Positions 11,189 to 21,965 of a DNA stretch of 64,000 nt are shown piece after piece. This DNA comes from Mycteria americana (Eukaryota; Chordata; Aves; Ciconiiformes; Ciconiidae), in the NCBI RefSeq assembly GCF_035582795.1, contig NW_027445625.1, positions 2,046,001 through 2,110,000 on the forward strand, in the 5' to 3' direction. Each line of letters starts with the position of its first letter. Within the stretch, counting starts at the first letter, position 1. Position numbers and translations under genes: made by a program. The notes under the pieces were generated by a model. That model was not told where the DNA came from. It did no database searches and saw only the letters and a list, made by a program, of their open reading frames with translations.

Positions 11189-12127
11189 ATGTCCAATGGC
11201 AGCTCCATCAATGAGTTCGTCCTCCTGGCATTCACAGACACACGGGAGCTGCAGCTCTTGACCTTCTGGCTCTTCCTGGGCATCTACCTGGCTGCCCTCC
11301 TGGGCAACAGCCTCATCATTGCCGCCGTAGCCTGCGACCACCGCCTCCACACCCCCATGTACTTCTTCCTGCTCAACCTCTCCCTCCTCGACCTGGGCTC
11401 CATCTCCACCACTCTCCCCAAAGCCATGGCCAATTCTCTGTGGGGCAACAGGGCCATCTCCTACTCGGGATGTGCTGCACAGGTCTTTTTCTTTGTCTTC
11501 TTGATTGGAGGAGAGTATTGTCTTCTCACTGTCATGGCCTACAACCGCTACATTGCCATCTGCAAACCCCTGCACTACGGGACCCTCCTGGGCAGCAGAG
11601 CTTGTGTCCACATGGCAGCAGCTGCCTGGGGCAGTGGGTTTCTCAATTCCCTCCTGCACACTGGCAATACATTTTCACTACCACTCTGCCAAGGTAAAGT
11701 CCTTGACCAGTTCTTCTGTGAAGTCCCTGAGATCCTCAAAGTCTCTTGCTCAGACTCAGGCTACCTCAGGGAAGTTGGACTTATTGTGGTTAGTGCCTGT
11801 TTAATCTTCGTGTGTTTTGTTTTCATCGTGGTGTCCTATGTGCAGATCATCAGGACCGTGCTGAGGATCCCCTCTGAGTAGGGACGGCACAAAGCCTTTT
11901 CCACGTGCCTCCCTCACCTGGCTGTGGTCTCCCTGTTTCTCAGCACTGGCATATTTGCCTCCCTGAAGCCCCCTTCCATCTCCTGCCCATCCCTGGATGT
12001 AGTCGTGTCATTTCTGTACTCGGTGGTGCCTCCAGCAGTGAACCCTCTCATCTACAGCATGAGGAACCAGGAGCTCAAGAATGCCCTATGGAAACTGGCC
12101 CAAGGGACGCTGTCTCACCAACAATAA
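11189..12127 (+). pseudogene. Olfactory receptor family 14-like gene with one premature stop
   Basis: The frame reads a full seven-TM class II odorant receptor of 312 codons, which would act at the cilia membrane of olfactory neurons through G-olf. It starts MSNGSS with an N-glycosylation site, and carries the TM1 GN motif, LHTPMYFF, a TM3 cysteine at 95, KAFSTC in TM6 and NPLIY in TM7. Codon 231 (11879-11881) is TAG where all paralogs have CAG, truncating the protein before TM6. The DRY box is NRY, an unusual change, and one extra codon lies in the second extracellular loop (SDSGYL against SDAYL). Everything after the stop stays in frame, so the lesion is young. The start at 11189 was chosen because the upstream open frame (from 10946) crosses the splice acceptor. 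It could be a segregating allele or a sequencing error; the NRY change argues for relaxed constraint. Confidence 0.9.
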
Positions 12128-12315
12128 CCTGCCTTCATTTCTCTGCACATTTCCCAGAACTTCTCTTAGGCCAGGAGTCTGCTTTTCCCTCTTTTGATAA
12201 TCCTGCTTATAGATAATTTTCTGTGTTTATACTCCATGCCCTGAGGTTTGATCCTGTTGTGTCTGACCCTTGCACAACACTGTGTGAAATGTGGGATGCC
12301 CAATAGCAGCTCTTG

Positions 12316-12321
12316 AATAAA
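12316..12321 (+). terminator. Poly(A) signal AATAAA of the OR14 unit
   Basis: AATAAA lies 189 bases after the stop, in sequence conserved at 16394, 42755 and 58588 behind the other plus-strand OR14 copies. Confidence 0.6.
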
Positions 12322-14397
12322 AAGGCATCTCCCAGGTGCAGTGCCTGAAGGCTGGGCTTGTCCTCCAAAGTTGCTGCCAGGAAAATGGCTGAGGAATTGG
12401 TCTTTAAAAGAGTCTGTTCTCCATGTGTTCTCAATGGTTTGGGACTTAAGCTCATGATTGAGTTCCACAGGACCAAATGTTCTGGATTTAAAAGCACTCT
12501 TCTTGGTGTCCAATGGCAGGGGACACACTCCATGAGCTCCCCATTATCTCCTTTGGTTTCTTCATGTATGACAGGACTGATAGCATATACAAGTCTCTCA
12601 AAATTTAATTTGGAGGGGTGAGGAGCAGAGAGGCTGGGGACTCATCATGTGCTCTGGGTTTGGAATGAATGGAGAGTTAGAAGGTGGAACACCTTCAGTT
12701 AAGTCCACCAAAGTGGAGCACTAAATCAATTTACCCATGAACAAGGACTCTGCAGTGCCATGGGAGTCAGTGGGGAATCAGCAGGCAGAGGGATGGGGAG
12801 ACTGGAGAGATGCAGGAGCCCCCTGAGGAACCCCAGCACGAGGACTATTGTGCTGTCCTGGGGAGTGGGGCTGGTGGGAGCAGCAGAGTGGGCAAATTCA
12901 GTCAGGACTGGGGATCACGTACAATATGAATTCAGGAGAGCCAGAGAGTGCCTAGCCTCCATTTCCTCATGCTCTCAGGGCCAGCACTATCCCTGGGGCT
13001 GATGGGAAGACTGAACCCCCCTCTCTGCCCTCCAGAGCTGCTGTGCCCTTCAGAAGGGTGGGGCCACGGGGTGAGTGCCCAGAGCTCTGTAGCACCTTGC
13101 AGAGTGCGCTGCTGTGGGACCAGCCCAGGTTGGGCTGCTCTGCTGGGCTTGGCTGGTGTGAGGGCAGGGATGGTGGTGAGAGCTGGGAAGAGGCTGGCTG
13201 GGATGGAAAGAGTCCAGGAGAGGAAAGCACCAGTGTAGAGCTAAGCTGTGAGAGTGTGCAGGGTGGGCGCTCACAGCAGGGTGCTCACAGTAGACAATCA
13301 GGTGTCATGGTGAAGGAAGCAAAGCGGCAAATCTGCAAAAGAGAGGGGTCCAGTCTGTGCCATGTTCCCAGCACAGCCTGGGAAAGTTGTCCGGGGAAAA
13401 CTATCCCAGATGAGTCCCACACTTTAGCCATTTCCGTGTCTGGTCATACACCCCAGCCCTGAGGAGAGACGTTTGCTGCATGGTCACCTCTGTCCTCCTC
13501 TGGGGCTCAGTGCCATGCAACTCCACTGCCATTATTAATAAAAAGGGAACCAGTTTGCTAATGACACTTGTTACACACAAGTCCCATAGCTCTTGCCACA
13601 GCTGGTCTCTCAGCCAAGCCCATTTTTAGACAGCTCCAGCTAGATCAGGTGCTCATGGCCTTGTCTCAACAAATATTGAAAATGTCTATTGATCAAGATC
13701 CTACCAACTGGCTTGTTTCCTTGCTCCACTGTTTTATTCTGAAAGTTTCTAAAAAACCCAGCTCTCTCAGCCTCTCCTTGTCCATAATGTGCTCCAGCAC
13801 TCAACCATCCTTCTGGCCTCTGCAGGACTCGCTCCAGTCTGTGTAGTGTCTTCCTTGTGCTGTGGAGCCCCACAGTGGACACAGCCGTCCTGATGTGGTC
13901 CTGTGCTGGGTTAAACTTGGCCAGCAGCCAGGCACCCACCCAGCTGCTCACTCACTCCTGCTGACTCAACAGGACAAAGGGAGAAAATAAATCAGAAAGC
14001 ACATGGATCATGATAAAGTAAAGGAGATCAGTTACCAATTACTGTCACGGGCAAAGACGTGTTGACTTGCCGAGGATCAATTTAATTTGATACCAATTAA
14101 AAAATATTTGGATTGTGAGAAACAATGACAAAAATATTAAAGACCCTTCTCCTCATACTATCTCCCAGGCTCAAATTCCTCCATTGCTCCCAAGTCATCT
14201 AATGACCCCAGTCCCAAGACGAGCAGAGGGGATGGTGAAGACGGGGTTAACAGTCAGTACAGAACATCTCTGCCGCTTCTTCCTCCTCACAATTCTCCCC
14301 TGCTCCAGTGTTGGTCCTCTCCATGGGATCCCACCATATTTGTGGTCAAGGCGATGTGTTGTTCAATTCTGTCTCTCTTACTTTTCTCCTTTATACT
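12322..14397. other. OR14 3' flank, no gene seen
   Basis: This noncoding sequence is repeated behind each plus-strand OR14 copy (16400-17765, 42761-44835, 58594-60675). No coding frame is shared among the four copies. Confidence 0.6.
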
Positions 14398-14994
14398 CAC
14401 AGAATCACGGAAATGTTGAGATTGGAAGGGACCTGTAGAAACCATCTTGTTCAGCACCCCAGCTGAGGCAGGTTCAGCTAGAGCAGGTTGCTCAGCACGT
14501 TGTCTAGGTCGCTTTGAATATGTGCATTTATGGAGATTCCACAAACTCTGTAGGCAACCTTTTCCAGTGTTTGACCACTTTCACAGCCAAAAAGTGTTTT
14601 CCTGGTTTCAGATGGAATTTTATATACATTTAATAAGATCCCTCCAAACCTTTTCTTCTCCAGATTGAACAGTTCTATATCTCTCAGCCTTTCCTCCTAT
14701 GAAAAATGCTGCAGTCCCTTAAGCCAGCTTTGTGGCCCTTTCCTAGACTTGCCTTAGCAGGTCAACAACTTTCTTGCACTGGGAAGCCCAGCACTGGACA
14801 CAGAGCTCCAGATGTGGCCTCAGCAGCGCTGAGAAGAGGGGAAGGATCACCTCCCTCCACCCGTCAGCAATGCTTTATTTAATGTAACACAGGAGGCTGT
14901 TGCCCTTTTCTGCAAGAGTGCACTGTTTGCTCATGCTCAGCTTGTTGTTCTCTTGCATCCAAGGGTTTCTCTGCAGAGCTGCTGTCTAGCCAGT
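14398..14994 (-). mobile_element. CR1 LINE 3' fragment, antisense
   Basis: On plus it begins with CACAGAATCACGGAAATG and continues GAGATTGGAAGGGACC, the reverse complement of a CR1 3' end, and runs into degenerate ORF2 C-terminal sequence. Copies with the same flanks are at 60676-61268 and, shorter, 44836-45320. It is noncoding. Confidence 0.8.
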
Positions 14995-15508
14995 TGTCAC
15001 GTTTTAACGCCAGCTGGCAAGTAAGCACCACACAGCCGCTCGCTCACTCCCCCCTGGTTGGATGGGGGAGAGAATCAGAAGAATAAAAGTGAGAAAACTC
15101 ATGGCTTGAGATGAAGACAGTTTAATAGGTAAAGCAAAACCTGTGCACTCAACTAAAGCAGAACAGGGAATTCATTCACTCCTTCCTGTCGGCAGGCAGC
15201 TGTTCAGCCATCTCCAGGAAAGCAGGGCTCCATCACACGTAATGGTTACTTGGGAAGACAAATGCCATCACTCCAAAAGTTCCCCCCTTCCTTCTTCTTC
15301 CCCCAGCTTTTAATTGCTGAGCGTGATGTTACGTGGTCTGGAATATCCCTTTGGTCAGTTGGGGTCAGCTGTCCCGGCTGTGTCCCCTGGCAACTTCTTG
15401 TGATCCCACAACCTACTTATTGGAGAGGTGGGGTGAGAAGCAGAAAAGCCCTTGACTCTGTGTAAGCACTGCTCAGCAATAACAAACACATCCCTATACT
15501 ATCTATAC
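14995..15508 (-). mobile_element. ERVL-type LTR, antisense, 3' part lost at a breakpoint
   Basis: It starts TGTCACGTTTTAACG and follows the family through the CTTTTAATTGCTGAGC promoter region, ending near ATCCCTATACTAT. Its full-length twin is 61269-61864. About 90 bases of the family end are missing because the sequence jumps into OR coding sequence. Confidence 0.85.
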
Positions 15509-15530
15509 TATACTATCCCTATACTATACC
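15494..15530. repeat. CTATACTAT short repeat at the LTR/OR junction
   Basis: Three to four copies of a CTATACTAT-like unit lie exactly between LTR and OR sequence. Only one copy of the unit (CCCTATACTATC) is found in the intact twin LTR at 61765, so the extra copies arose at the breakpoint. Confidence 0.7.
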
Positions 15531-16205
15531 AGGGCCATCTCCTACTTGGGATGTGCTGCACAGGTCTTTTTCTTTGTCTTCTTGGTTGGAGGAGAGTATT
15601 GTCTTCTGACTGTCATGGCCTACGACCGCTACGTTGCCACCTGCAAACCCCTGCACTACGGGACCCTCCTGGGCAGCAGAGCTTATGACCACATAGCAGC
15701 AGCTGTCTGGGGCTGTGCTGTCCTCTATGCTGTCCTGCACACTGCCAATACATTTTTCATACCATGCTGCAAGGGCAATGCCCTGGACCAGTTCTTCTGT
15801 GAAATCCCCCAGATCCTCAAGCTCTCCTGCTCAGATGCCTACCTCAGGGAAGTTGGGCTTATTGTGGTTAGTGCCTGTTTAGTCTTTGGGTGTTTTGTTT
15901 TCATTGTGCTGTCCTATGTGCAGATCTTCAGGGCCGTGCTGAGGATCCCCTCTAAGCAGGGACGGCACAAAGCCTTTTCCACGTGCCTCCGTCACATGGC
16001 TGTGGTCTCCCTGTTTGTCAGCACTGCAGCATTTGCCCAACTGAAGCCCCCCTCCGTCTCCTCCCCATCCCTGGACCTGGTGGTGTCATTTCTGTACTCG
16101 GTGGTGCCTCCAGCAGTGAACCCCCTCATCTACAGCATGAGGAACCAGGAGCTCAAGGATGCCCTATGGAAGCTGGTCCAAGGGATGGTGTTTCACCAAC
16201 AATAA
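15528..16205 (+). pseudogene. 5'-truncated OR14-like pseudogene
   Basis: The open frame begins in the middle of an OR at TRAISYLGC, equivalent to about residue 87, and runs to a normal stop with the end NPLIYSMRN and a FHQQ tail. TM1, TM2 and the start codon are absent. The remaining frame has no stops: it has MAYDRYVATC at the end of TM3, a FIPCCKGN second loop, KAFSTC and NPLIY. It is joined on the left to an LTR through a short repeat. The sequence is closest by eye to the gene at 57464, notably in the second extracellular loop. Odd changes include ATC for AIC after DRY and CLRH for CLPH in TM6. It cannot make a functional receptor. Confidence 0.9.
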
Positions 16206-16393
16206 CCTGCCTTCATTTCTCTGCACATTTCCCAGAGTTTATCTTAGGGCACGAGTCTGCTTTTTTCTCTGGTGATAATCCTGCTTATGGATGATTTTCT
16301 GGGTTCATACTACTTGTCTTGAGGCTTGATCCTGTTGTGTCTGACTCTTGCACAACACTGTGTCAGATGTGGCATGCCCAATAGCAGCTCTTA

Positions 16394-16399
16394 AATAAA
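16394..16399 (+). terminator. Poly(A) signal AATAAA behind the truncated OR14
   Basis: It occupies the same position in the conserved 3' flank as 12316, 42755 and 58588. Confidence 0.5.
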
Positions 16400-17765
16400 A
16401 CGGGATCTTCCAGGTGCAGTGCCTGAAGGGTGGGCTCTTCCTCCAAAGTTGCTTCCAAAAATGGTCTGAGGAATTGGTGTTTGAAAGAGTCTGTTCTTCT
16501 TGTTTTCTCAATGTTTTGGAGGTTAAGCTCATAGTACGATTGGGTTCCACTGGACCAAGTGTTCTGGGTTTAAAAGCTCTCTTCTTCGTATCCAATGGCA
16601 GGGGAGATTCTCCATGATCTCCCATTATCTCCTCAGGTTTCTTCATGTATGACAGGACTAATGGCATATTCCAGACTCTCTGGAAATGCATTTGGAAAGG
16701 TGAGGAGAGGAGACGATGGGGACTCACCACGTGCCCTGGGGTGGGAGTTAATGGAGACACACAAGGTGAAACACCCGTAAAGGTGAAGTCCCATAAAGTA
16801 AAGCAGTAAATCTACATATCCATGAACAAGGACTCTGCAGTGCCATGGCAGTCAGCGAGGACTCAGCAGGTAAAGGGAGGGCAGACTGAAGAGACGCAGG
16901 AGCTGCCTGAGGAGGCCCAGGGCCAGGACTGTCGTGCTGTCCTGGGGAATGGTGCTGGTGGGAGCAGAGGAGGGGGCAAATTCAGTCAGGGTTGGGGATC
17001 ACCGACAATATGAATTTAGGAGAGCCAGAGAGTGCCTAGCCCCCATTCCCTCCTGCCTTTTTACCAGCACCTTCCCTGGGGTTCATGCGGAGCCTGAACA
17101 CCCTTCTCTGCCCCCCAATGTATGCTGTGACCTTCATAGGAGCTGGGGCCGTGGGGCTAGTCCCCAGAGCTCTGCAGCGGGCTCTGTCGTGGAACGAGCC
17201 CAGATAGGGTTGCTCTGTGGGGTTGGGCTGGGGAGAGGGCAGAGGTGGTGGGGGGAGCTGGGGAGGGGGTGGGCTGGGCTGTGCCCAGGACAGGAAAGCA
17301 CTAGTGGAGAGAGAAGCTCTATGGGTGTGCAGGGTGAGGGCACACAGTAGGGTGCTCACAGTGCAGAGTCCAGGTGTCATGGTGAAGGAAGCAAGGCACA
17401 CAAGGTGCAAAAGAGAGGGGTCCGGTCTGTGCCATGTTCCCTGGACACCCTGTGGAAGCTGCCCTGGGAAAACTGTCCCAGATGAGTCCCACACACCGGC
17501 CATTTCCTTGTCTGGTCATAAACCCCAGGCCTTAGGAGGGACTTCAGCTGCTTGGTCACCTCTGTCCTCCTCTGGGGCTCAGTGATACCCAACTGCACTG
17601 CCAGTATTAATTAAAAGGAACCAGTTTCCTACTGACACTTACCACAAGTCCCATAGCTCTTGCCACTGCTGGTCTCTGAGCCAAGCCCAGACAGCTACAG
17701 CTAGATCAGGTGCTCGTGGCCTGGTCTCAACAAATATTTAACAACCCATTGATTAAGAACCCACC
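16400..17765. repeat. Duplicated OR14 3' flank
   Basis: This paralog of 12322-13680 is more diverged than S2a is from S2b. It stops at about 17765 before reaching the CR1 that follows in the other units. No gene was seen. Confidence 0.7.
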
Positions 17766-17779
17766 CACACCCGAGACCT

Positions 17780-17985
17780 TGCTGCAGTAGTAGGCTAGAG
17801 AGGCCCAGTTCCCTCTAATCACTGCTTGTGCTTTAGGCCCCTAACTCCATCTTGGCAGACATCCTGCGGACGTTCTCCAGTTTCCTTTTGAAATGTGAGG
17901 CCCAGTGGCTCATATGGCATCGTCCCGGTTGCCAGGCTCTTCTCCTCTGGGCACTCCTTAGCCAGCCAGGTCTCTACTCCTGCTG
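17780..17985 (-). mobile_element. Degenerate CR1 fragment, antisense
   Basis: It resembles the reverse complement of the CR1 ORF2 C-terminal region (AGGCCCAGTTCCCTC, then CATCCTGCGG.CGTTCTCCAG), with many changes. Recognition is by pattern only. Confidence 0.45.
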
Positions 17986-18145
17986 CTGTGCAGCTTGTGA
18001 GTTCAGATAAAAACAAATAGGCAAAAGAAAAAAGATAAAACCAAACATCAGCCAAAACCAACAGGCAACACAAAGGCAATCACTTACCACCTCCTACAAG
18101 CAGACTGATGCCCAGACAGTCTGTCAGCAACAGTTACCTTGAATG

Positions 18146-18463
18146 ACAAAAAACTCCTCCTTCTTCCTCTGCCCCAGCTTTTACTGCTGAGCATGACGTC
18201 ATAAGGAATGCAATATCCCTCTGGTCACTTGGGGTCAGCTGTCCTGGCTGTGTCGTCCCTCCAACTTCTTGCCCACCCCCAGCCTACTCACTGGGAGGGA
18301 GCAGAGTTAGAACCTGCGAAGGCCTTGACGCTGTGCAAACGCTGCTCAGCAATAGCCAAAACACGGCTGTGTTACCAACACTGTTGTAGGCACAAATGCA
18401 AAACATGGCACCATGGGGGCTGCTACAAAAGAAGTTAACCCCTTCCCAGCCAGACCCAGTACA
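18146..18463 (-). mobile_element. Partial ERVL-type LTR, antisense
   Basis: About 320 bases of the family: TTCTTCCTCTGCCCCAGC, TGACGTCA at 18194-18201, GGTCAGCTGTCCTGGCTG, ending CCAGTACA at 18463. The left portion is absent. Confidence 0.8.
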
Positions 18464-18519
18464 CTTGAACTGGGGGTGCAGAAATGGACCCAGTAGTGTA
18501 CTGGTGGTCTAAGAAGTGA

Positions 18520-19330
18520 TGAGCAGAGGGAGACAATCACTTCCCTCACTCCTTTGGCCAGGGTCCTCTTTAAACACTCCAGGACGCTGGTGGCCATCTT
18601 TGCCACCAGGTAGCACTGGATCGTGTGGATCACTGCTGGAACGTGTTCTGCCTTCCCCAACACCACCAGTGCTCTACGGAAAACCGCAGAGCTGCTCCCC
18701 AGTAAGGCAGTGCCCAGACCCTGCCACTGCAGAGTCTTAGTCTATCCCAGGCACAGGATGTGGCCATTGTCCTTCTATTTCATGAAGGTCCTGACAGGAC
18801 AGTGCTTCTGCCTGTCAGGTTTCTCCTGAAGGCAATCCCAAGGCACAGGAATCCTCCTCCCAATTTAGTGCCCTCGACAAACTTGCTGAGCCCTGCCTCC
18901 TCCGGGACATGGATACAGGTGTTAAACTGCAAAGGGCCCAGGAGAGTCCTCTGTGCTGCCCCATGATGCCCCAGTATGTCCCAGTGGCCTCCAGGTTGGG
19001 TATGACCCCTTCACAACAGCGCTCTCAGCCCCATCATCCAACTGGTGTTTTGCTCAACTGCTTCTCTATCCCTCCAGACTGTAATGGCCTAAGATGGGTA
19101 CAAGAATATTGAGGGAGACCATGCCAGAAGTCTTGCTGAAGGAGAAGGAAATGACATCCACTGTTCTCCCATCGTACACAAATGGAGTTCCTTCATCATG
19201 AAACCAATCAGGTTGGCGAGGCATGATTTACCCTTGCAAAGTCCATGCTCATGCTCTTCTCCTTCACGTGCCCAGGAATGTCACCCACGAGGAGTCATTC
19301 AATGGATCACCCAAGCGAGGCTGTACAGCC
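18520..19330 (-). mobile_element. Old CR1 LINE, reverse transcriptase region, antisense
   Basis: The reverse complement matches the CR1 ORF2 layout. The clearest part is CTTGCTGAAGGAGAAGG to CCATCCACTGTTCTCCC-like sequence near 19130, corresponding to the DFSKAFD region, followed by the TGATTTACCCTTGCA segment. It has many indels. The same copy lies at 35366-36200 in S1b, next to the same ERV piece, so this whole 18.5-19.8 kb region is an older duplicate. Confidence 0.6.
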
Positions 19331-19369
19331 TGTGGTTCCCTGGGTTGCACTTTTGGCCGTATTCAAAGA

Positions 19370-19790
19370 TGAGTGCAACAGTGGTTTCTCCTCATCCAGA
19401 AGACACCTCGACCAATTCCATGTCCTTTGAAAACGAATACTCAAAGAAATATTGATCTTGCCCTGTAACTTCATGACCACTCCTCTGCTTGTTACACCAT
19501 GTATTTAGTTTCTCTACTCTTTCATATACTTTCACCTCTCCTGATCCAATGACCATTTTTAATGTCATCTTTGCAGATGCAGACTGTCCATACAAAGGCC
19601 CTTTCCATTGTTCTCCATTTTTCTCCTCCCCTTAATCTTTGTTCATTCAGATACCTCTCACTTATGCAACTGCTTTAAGCTTCAGGGAGTTAAAAGCTTG
19701 CCTGTCTTTCACTAGTCTAATGGTCTCTTTAGCCAACACTTTAGTTATGCTCATAGCTATCTTTTTCTATCTCTCTCTAAGATATTTCTG
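19370..19790 (-). mobile_element. ERV-associated fragment, third copy
   Basis: This is a diverged copy of 36230-36570 and 4490-4800. The minus-strand frame 19595-19392 keeps the QSASAKM, VYERVEKL and EVTGQDQYFF stretches. The domain was not identified; retroviral origin is inferred from its neighbours in S1b. Confidence 0.45.
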
Positions 19791-21229
19791 ATAAGATTAT
19801 CCCTTGTGGAGAGGCGACCTCATTAGAGGCAGCTTATACTTAGCATGTGGTTAGAGAGTGTATATTGATATTTATGAAAACTGGTCATGCTTTAATTTTC
19901 TTTCCTTACGAATAGGAAAATGTCTTCTGTGCCTGTGTGCAGCCAGTTCTCGAAGGAGAGAATGTGGGAAATGCTGCAATGGAGCTGTAACATCCAGCTG
20001 CAGAGATCACTGGAGAAGTTTGATGCAAGGACCAGGGATGTAATTCCCATATAGCCAATGTCAGAAATGGTGAGCTTTGGGAGGTGAGGAGCAAAGTTCT
20101 CCATACAGTGTGAGACCTCAAGGGACTGCTTTTCCTACCTGTCCAGACCTCCTGAGGAGACACCCTGCATCAATATCACTTGGAGAATGCTTCTATCACC
20201 TCTTCTCTAAATTGAAACTGATAAAAAGTATCCTTTAAAAGAAAAAAAAAAATTTTATTAGATGCACTTTGAAATCTTCCTCCTTAGCTACTCTATGAAA
20301 CCTCTCTAATTAGCTGTACAAGTCGTGGAGACTTGAAGAGAATTACAGGAAGAGACGTGGCTCGTTAGGGCTTTCTGTATTTTAATGAGCCCCATGGTGC
20401 ATTTGGTGCTGAGTCCATGGACCTCCGATCCTGAGGGAAGATTGAACAAACTGCTCAAGAAGTCAGAAGCAAAACTCAAAGTACCTTGAAGCATTAATGG
20501 GCCCCACTGAGGGCCATTACTGACAAAGCCTCCCCATGTCCTTGTTAGAGCAGAGAACTGGAGGCCATGATTGCAGGTAGGCACAGGCACTGTGCAGGCA
20601 GCTGTAATGCTGAGGAAAGCCTTGGTTTCTTTAAGGAAGCAGAAAGGCCAAGCCCTGACCCCCAGGCCCTGGGAAGGCAGACCCTGTCCCTCACGCGTGG
20701 CTCAGGGCTCTTCCTGGGGGCAGTGGGGTGTGAGAGTGAGCAACGCCAAGCGTAGGAGAATTCTATGACCCCTCCCAGCCTCCCAAAGAAGGGGCAAGGA
20801 CAAAACAAGGTCCAGAGCCTCAAAAGAAAGTTTCTCCTTGTAGGTCTCAGTGGTAGAGGCAACTGCCTAAGCCAAGGGGCCAAAGCCCTTGGTCCTGTTG
20901 AGCCTTTCAGCTTTGACAGAGCCCTTAGTCATCTCTACTGCAGGCTGTCCTACGCTGTCCCATGCCTGCACGTCTTTCCCTTCAGGCTGTAGACACCCAT
21001 CTTGCTTTCCCACCTAGCTCTCACCCCAGCATTTCTATACCTTCACTGATGTCTCTCCACCCTCACTGCCTTTTCCTTGAAACACAAAGCCATGGGCTGA
21101 TCCAGACTCCCTCTGGTGACCTCTTACACCACAAGGATACTCTTTGAGTAAGGCTTCTTTTTTCTCACATCCGCTCTTAACCTTCCAAGCTGCGCTTTGT
21201 GGAGGCTTCCTTCTCTTCCCACTACCAAG
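19791..21229. other. No gene; 20300-21200 looks like an unclassified repeat
   Basis: No OR, LTR or LINE protein signature was seen. The stretch 20300-21200 is reminiscent of an abundant avian interspersed sequence, but I cannot name the family and it occurs once in this window. Confidence 0.35.
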
Positions 21230-21868
21230 AAAAGCTCCCTTATCTTGGAAAGCACCCTTCAAGTACTTGCAGGCTACTACTATAGAGCCCTGAGCCTCCA
21301 CTTCACCAGGCTAAAGAAGCCCAGGCCTCTCATCTTTTCCACAGAGGCCCCAAAACCCATCCTGGCAGATCTCCTCTAGAACCTCTCCAATTCCTCCTCA
21401 TTCCTCCAGACTCGGGAGCCCCACACCTACACACACTAGTCCAGATGTGGCTACACCAGTGCTGAGGTGAGGGGGATGATGATAACTCTCTTGCCTGGGT
21501 GGCCACGCTCCTCCTAATGCAGCCCTATCTGCAGGTGGCCTCATTAACTTTGAGCATGGGCCACTGGCTCCTATGGCATCCCTTGGAAGGCCAGGCCCTT
21601 CTCCTCAGGGTCACTGCTGAGCTGTTCAGGTCCCAGCCTGCCCTCATGTTTGGGATTATTCTGCCCCCAAGAAAGGACTCACACATTCTCCTTGTAAAAC
21701 TTCATGAGGCTTCTATTGCCAAATGTGAGAGTTTCTCAAGGCCCCCCTGGAGTGAAGCTCTGTTTGGACAGCTTTTAATGTGTTCGTACAGATGGCCCAC
21801 CAGATTTGTGGTGCCTCTGGTGCCTTCAGATTTGTGGAAGCCTTCTCTTCTCCTAGCATTGCACCTTT
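21230..21868 (-). mobile_element. Degenerate CR1 LINE, antisense
   Basis: In the plus reading the CR1 reverse-complement landmarks appear in order: CACCCTTCAAGTACTTG, CTAAAGAAGCCCAGGCCTC, AACCTCTCCAATTCCTCC, CAGATGTGGCTACACCAG, and a GTAAAACTTCATGAGGCTTC segment. Frames are broken. Confidence 0.6.
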
Positions 21869-21965
21869 GCACAAAAGGCGGACAACGGCATCCTGGGCTG
21901 CATTAGGAAGAGCACTGCCAAAGGGTTGATAGAGGTGATCCTTCCTCTCTACTCAGCCCTGCTAC
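21869..21965 (+). mobile_element. Short CR1 fragment, sense
   Basis: GGCATCCTGGGCTGCATTAG to CTCTCTACTCAGCCCTG matches the segment of CR1 ORF2 also seen at 48500-48570 and 23600-23680. It abuts an antisense CR1, so the two lie tail to tail. Confidence 0.5.

Larger units (their letters stand above)
7312..15508. repeat. Segmental duplication block S2a (partner 53905-61772)
   Basis: The block is near-identical to 53905-61772, sharing OR upstream flank, an intronic LTR, the OR coding exon, the 3' flank, a CR1 and an LTR in the same order. S2b lacks about 376 bases present here (about 9379-9754). S2a ends inside the final LTR at about 15508, where a short CTATACTAT tract and a partial OR gene follow. 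The left edge at about 7312 corresponds to a point inside an old OR remnant at the S2b side. Confidence 0.93.

Noticed and set aside
10877-11659. A 260-codon antisense frame over the OR14 gene
   Set aside because: It is a shadow of the conserved OR coding strand; similar antisense frames recur under every OR14 copy.
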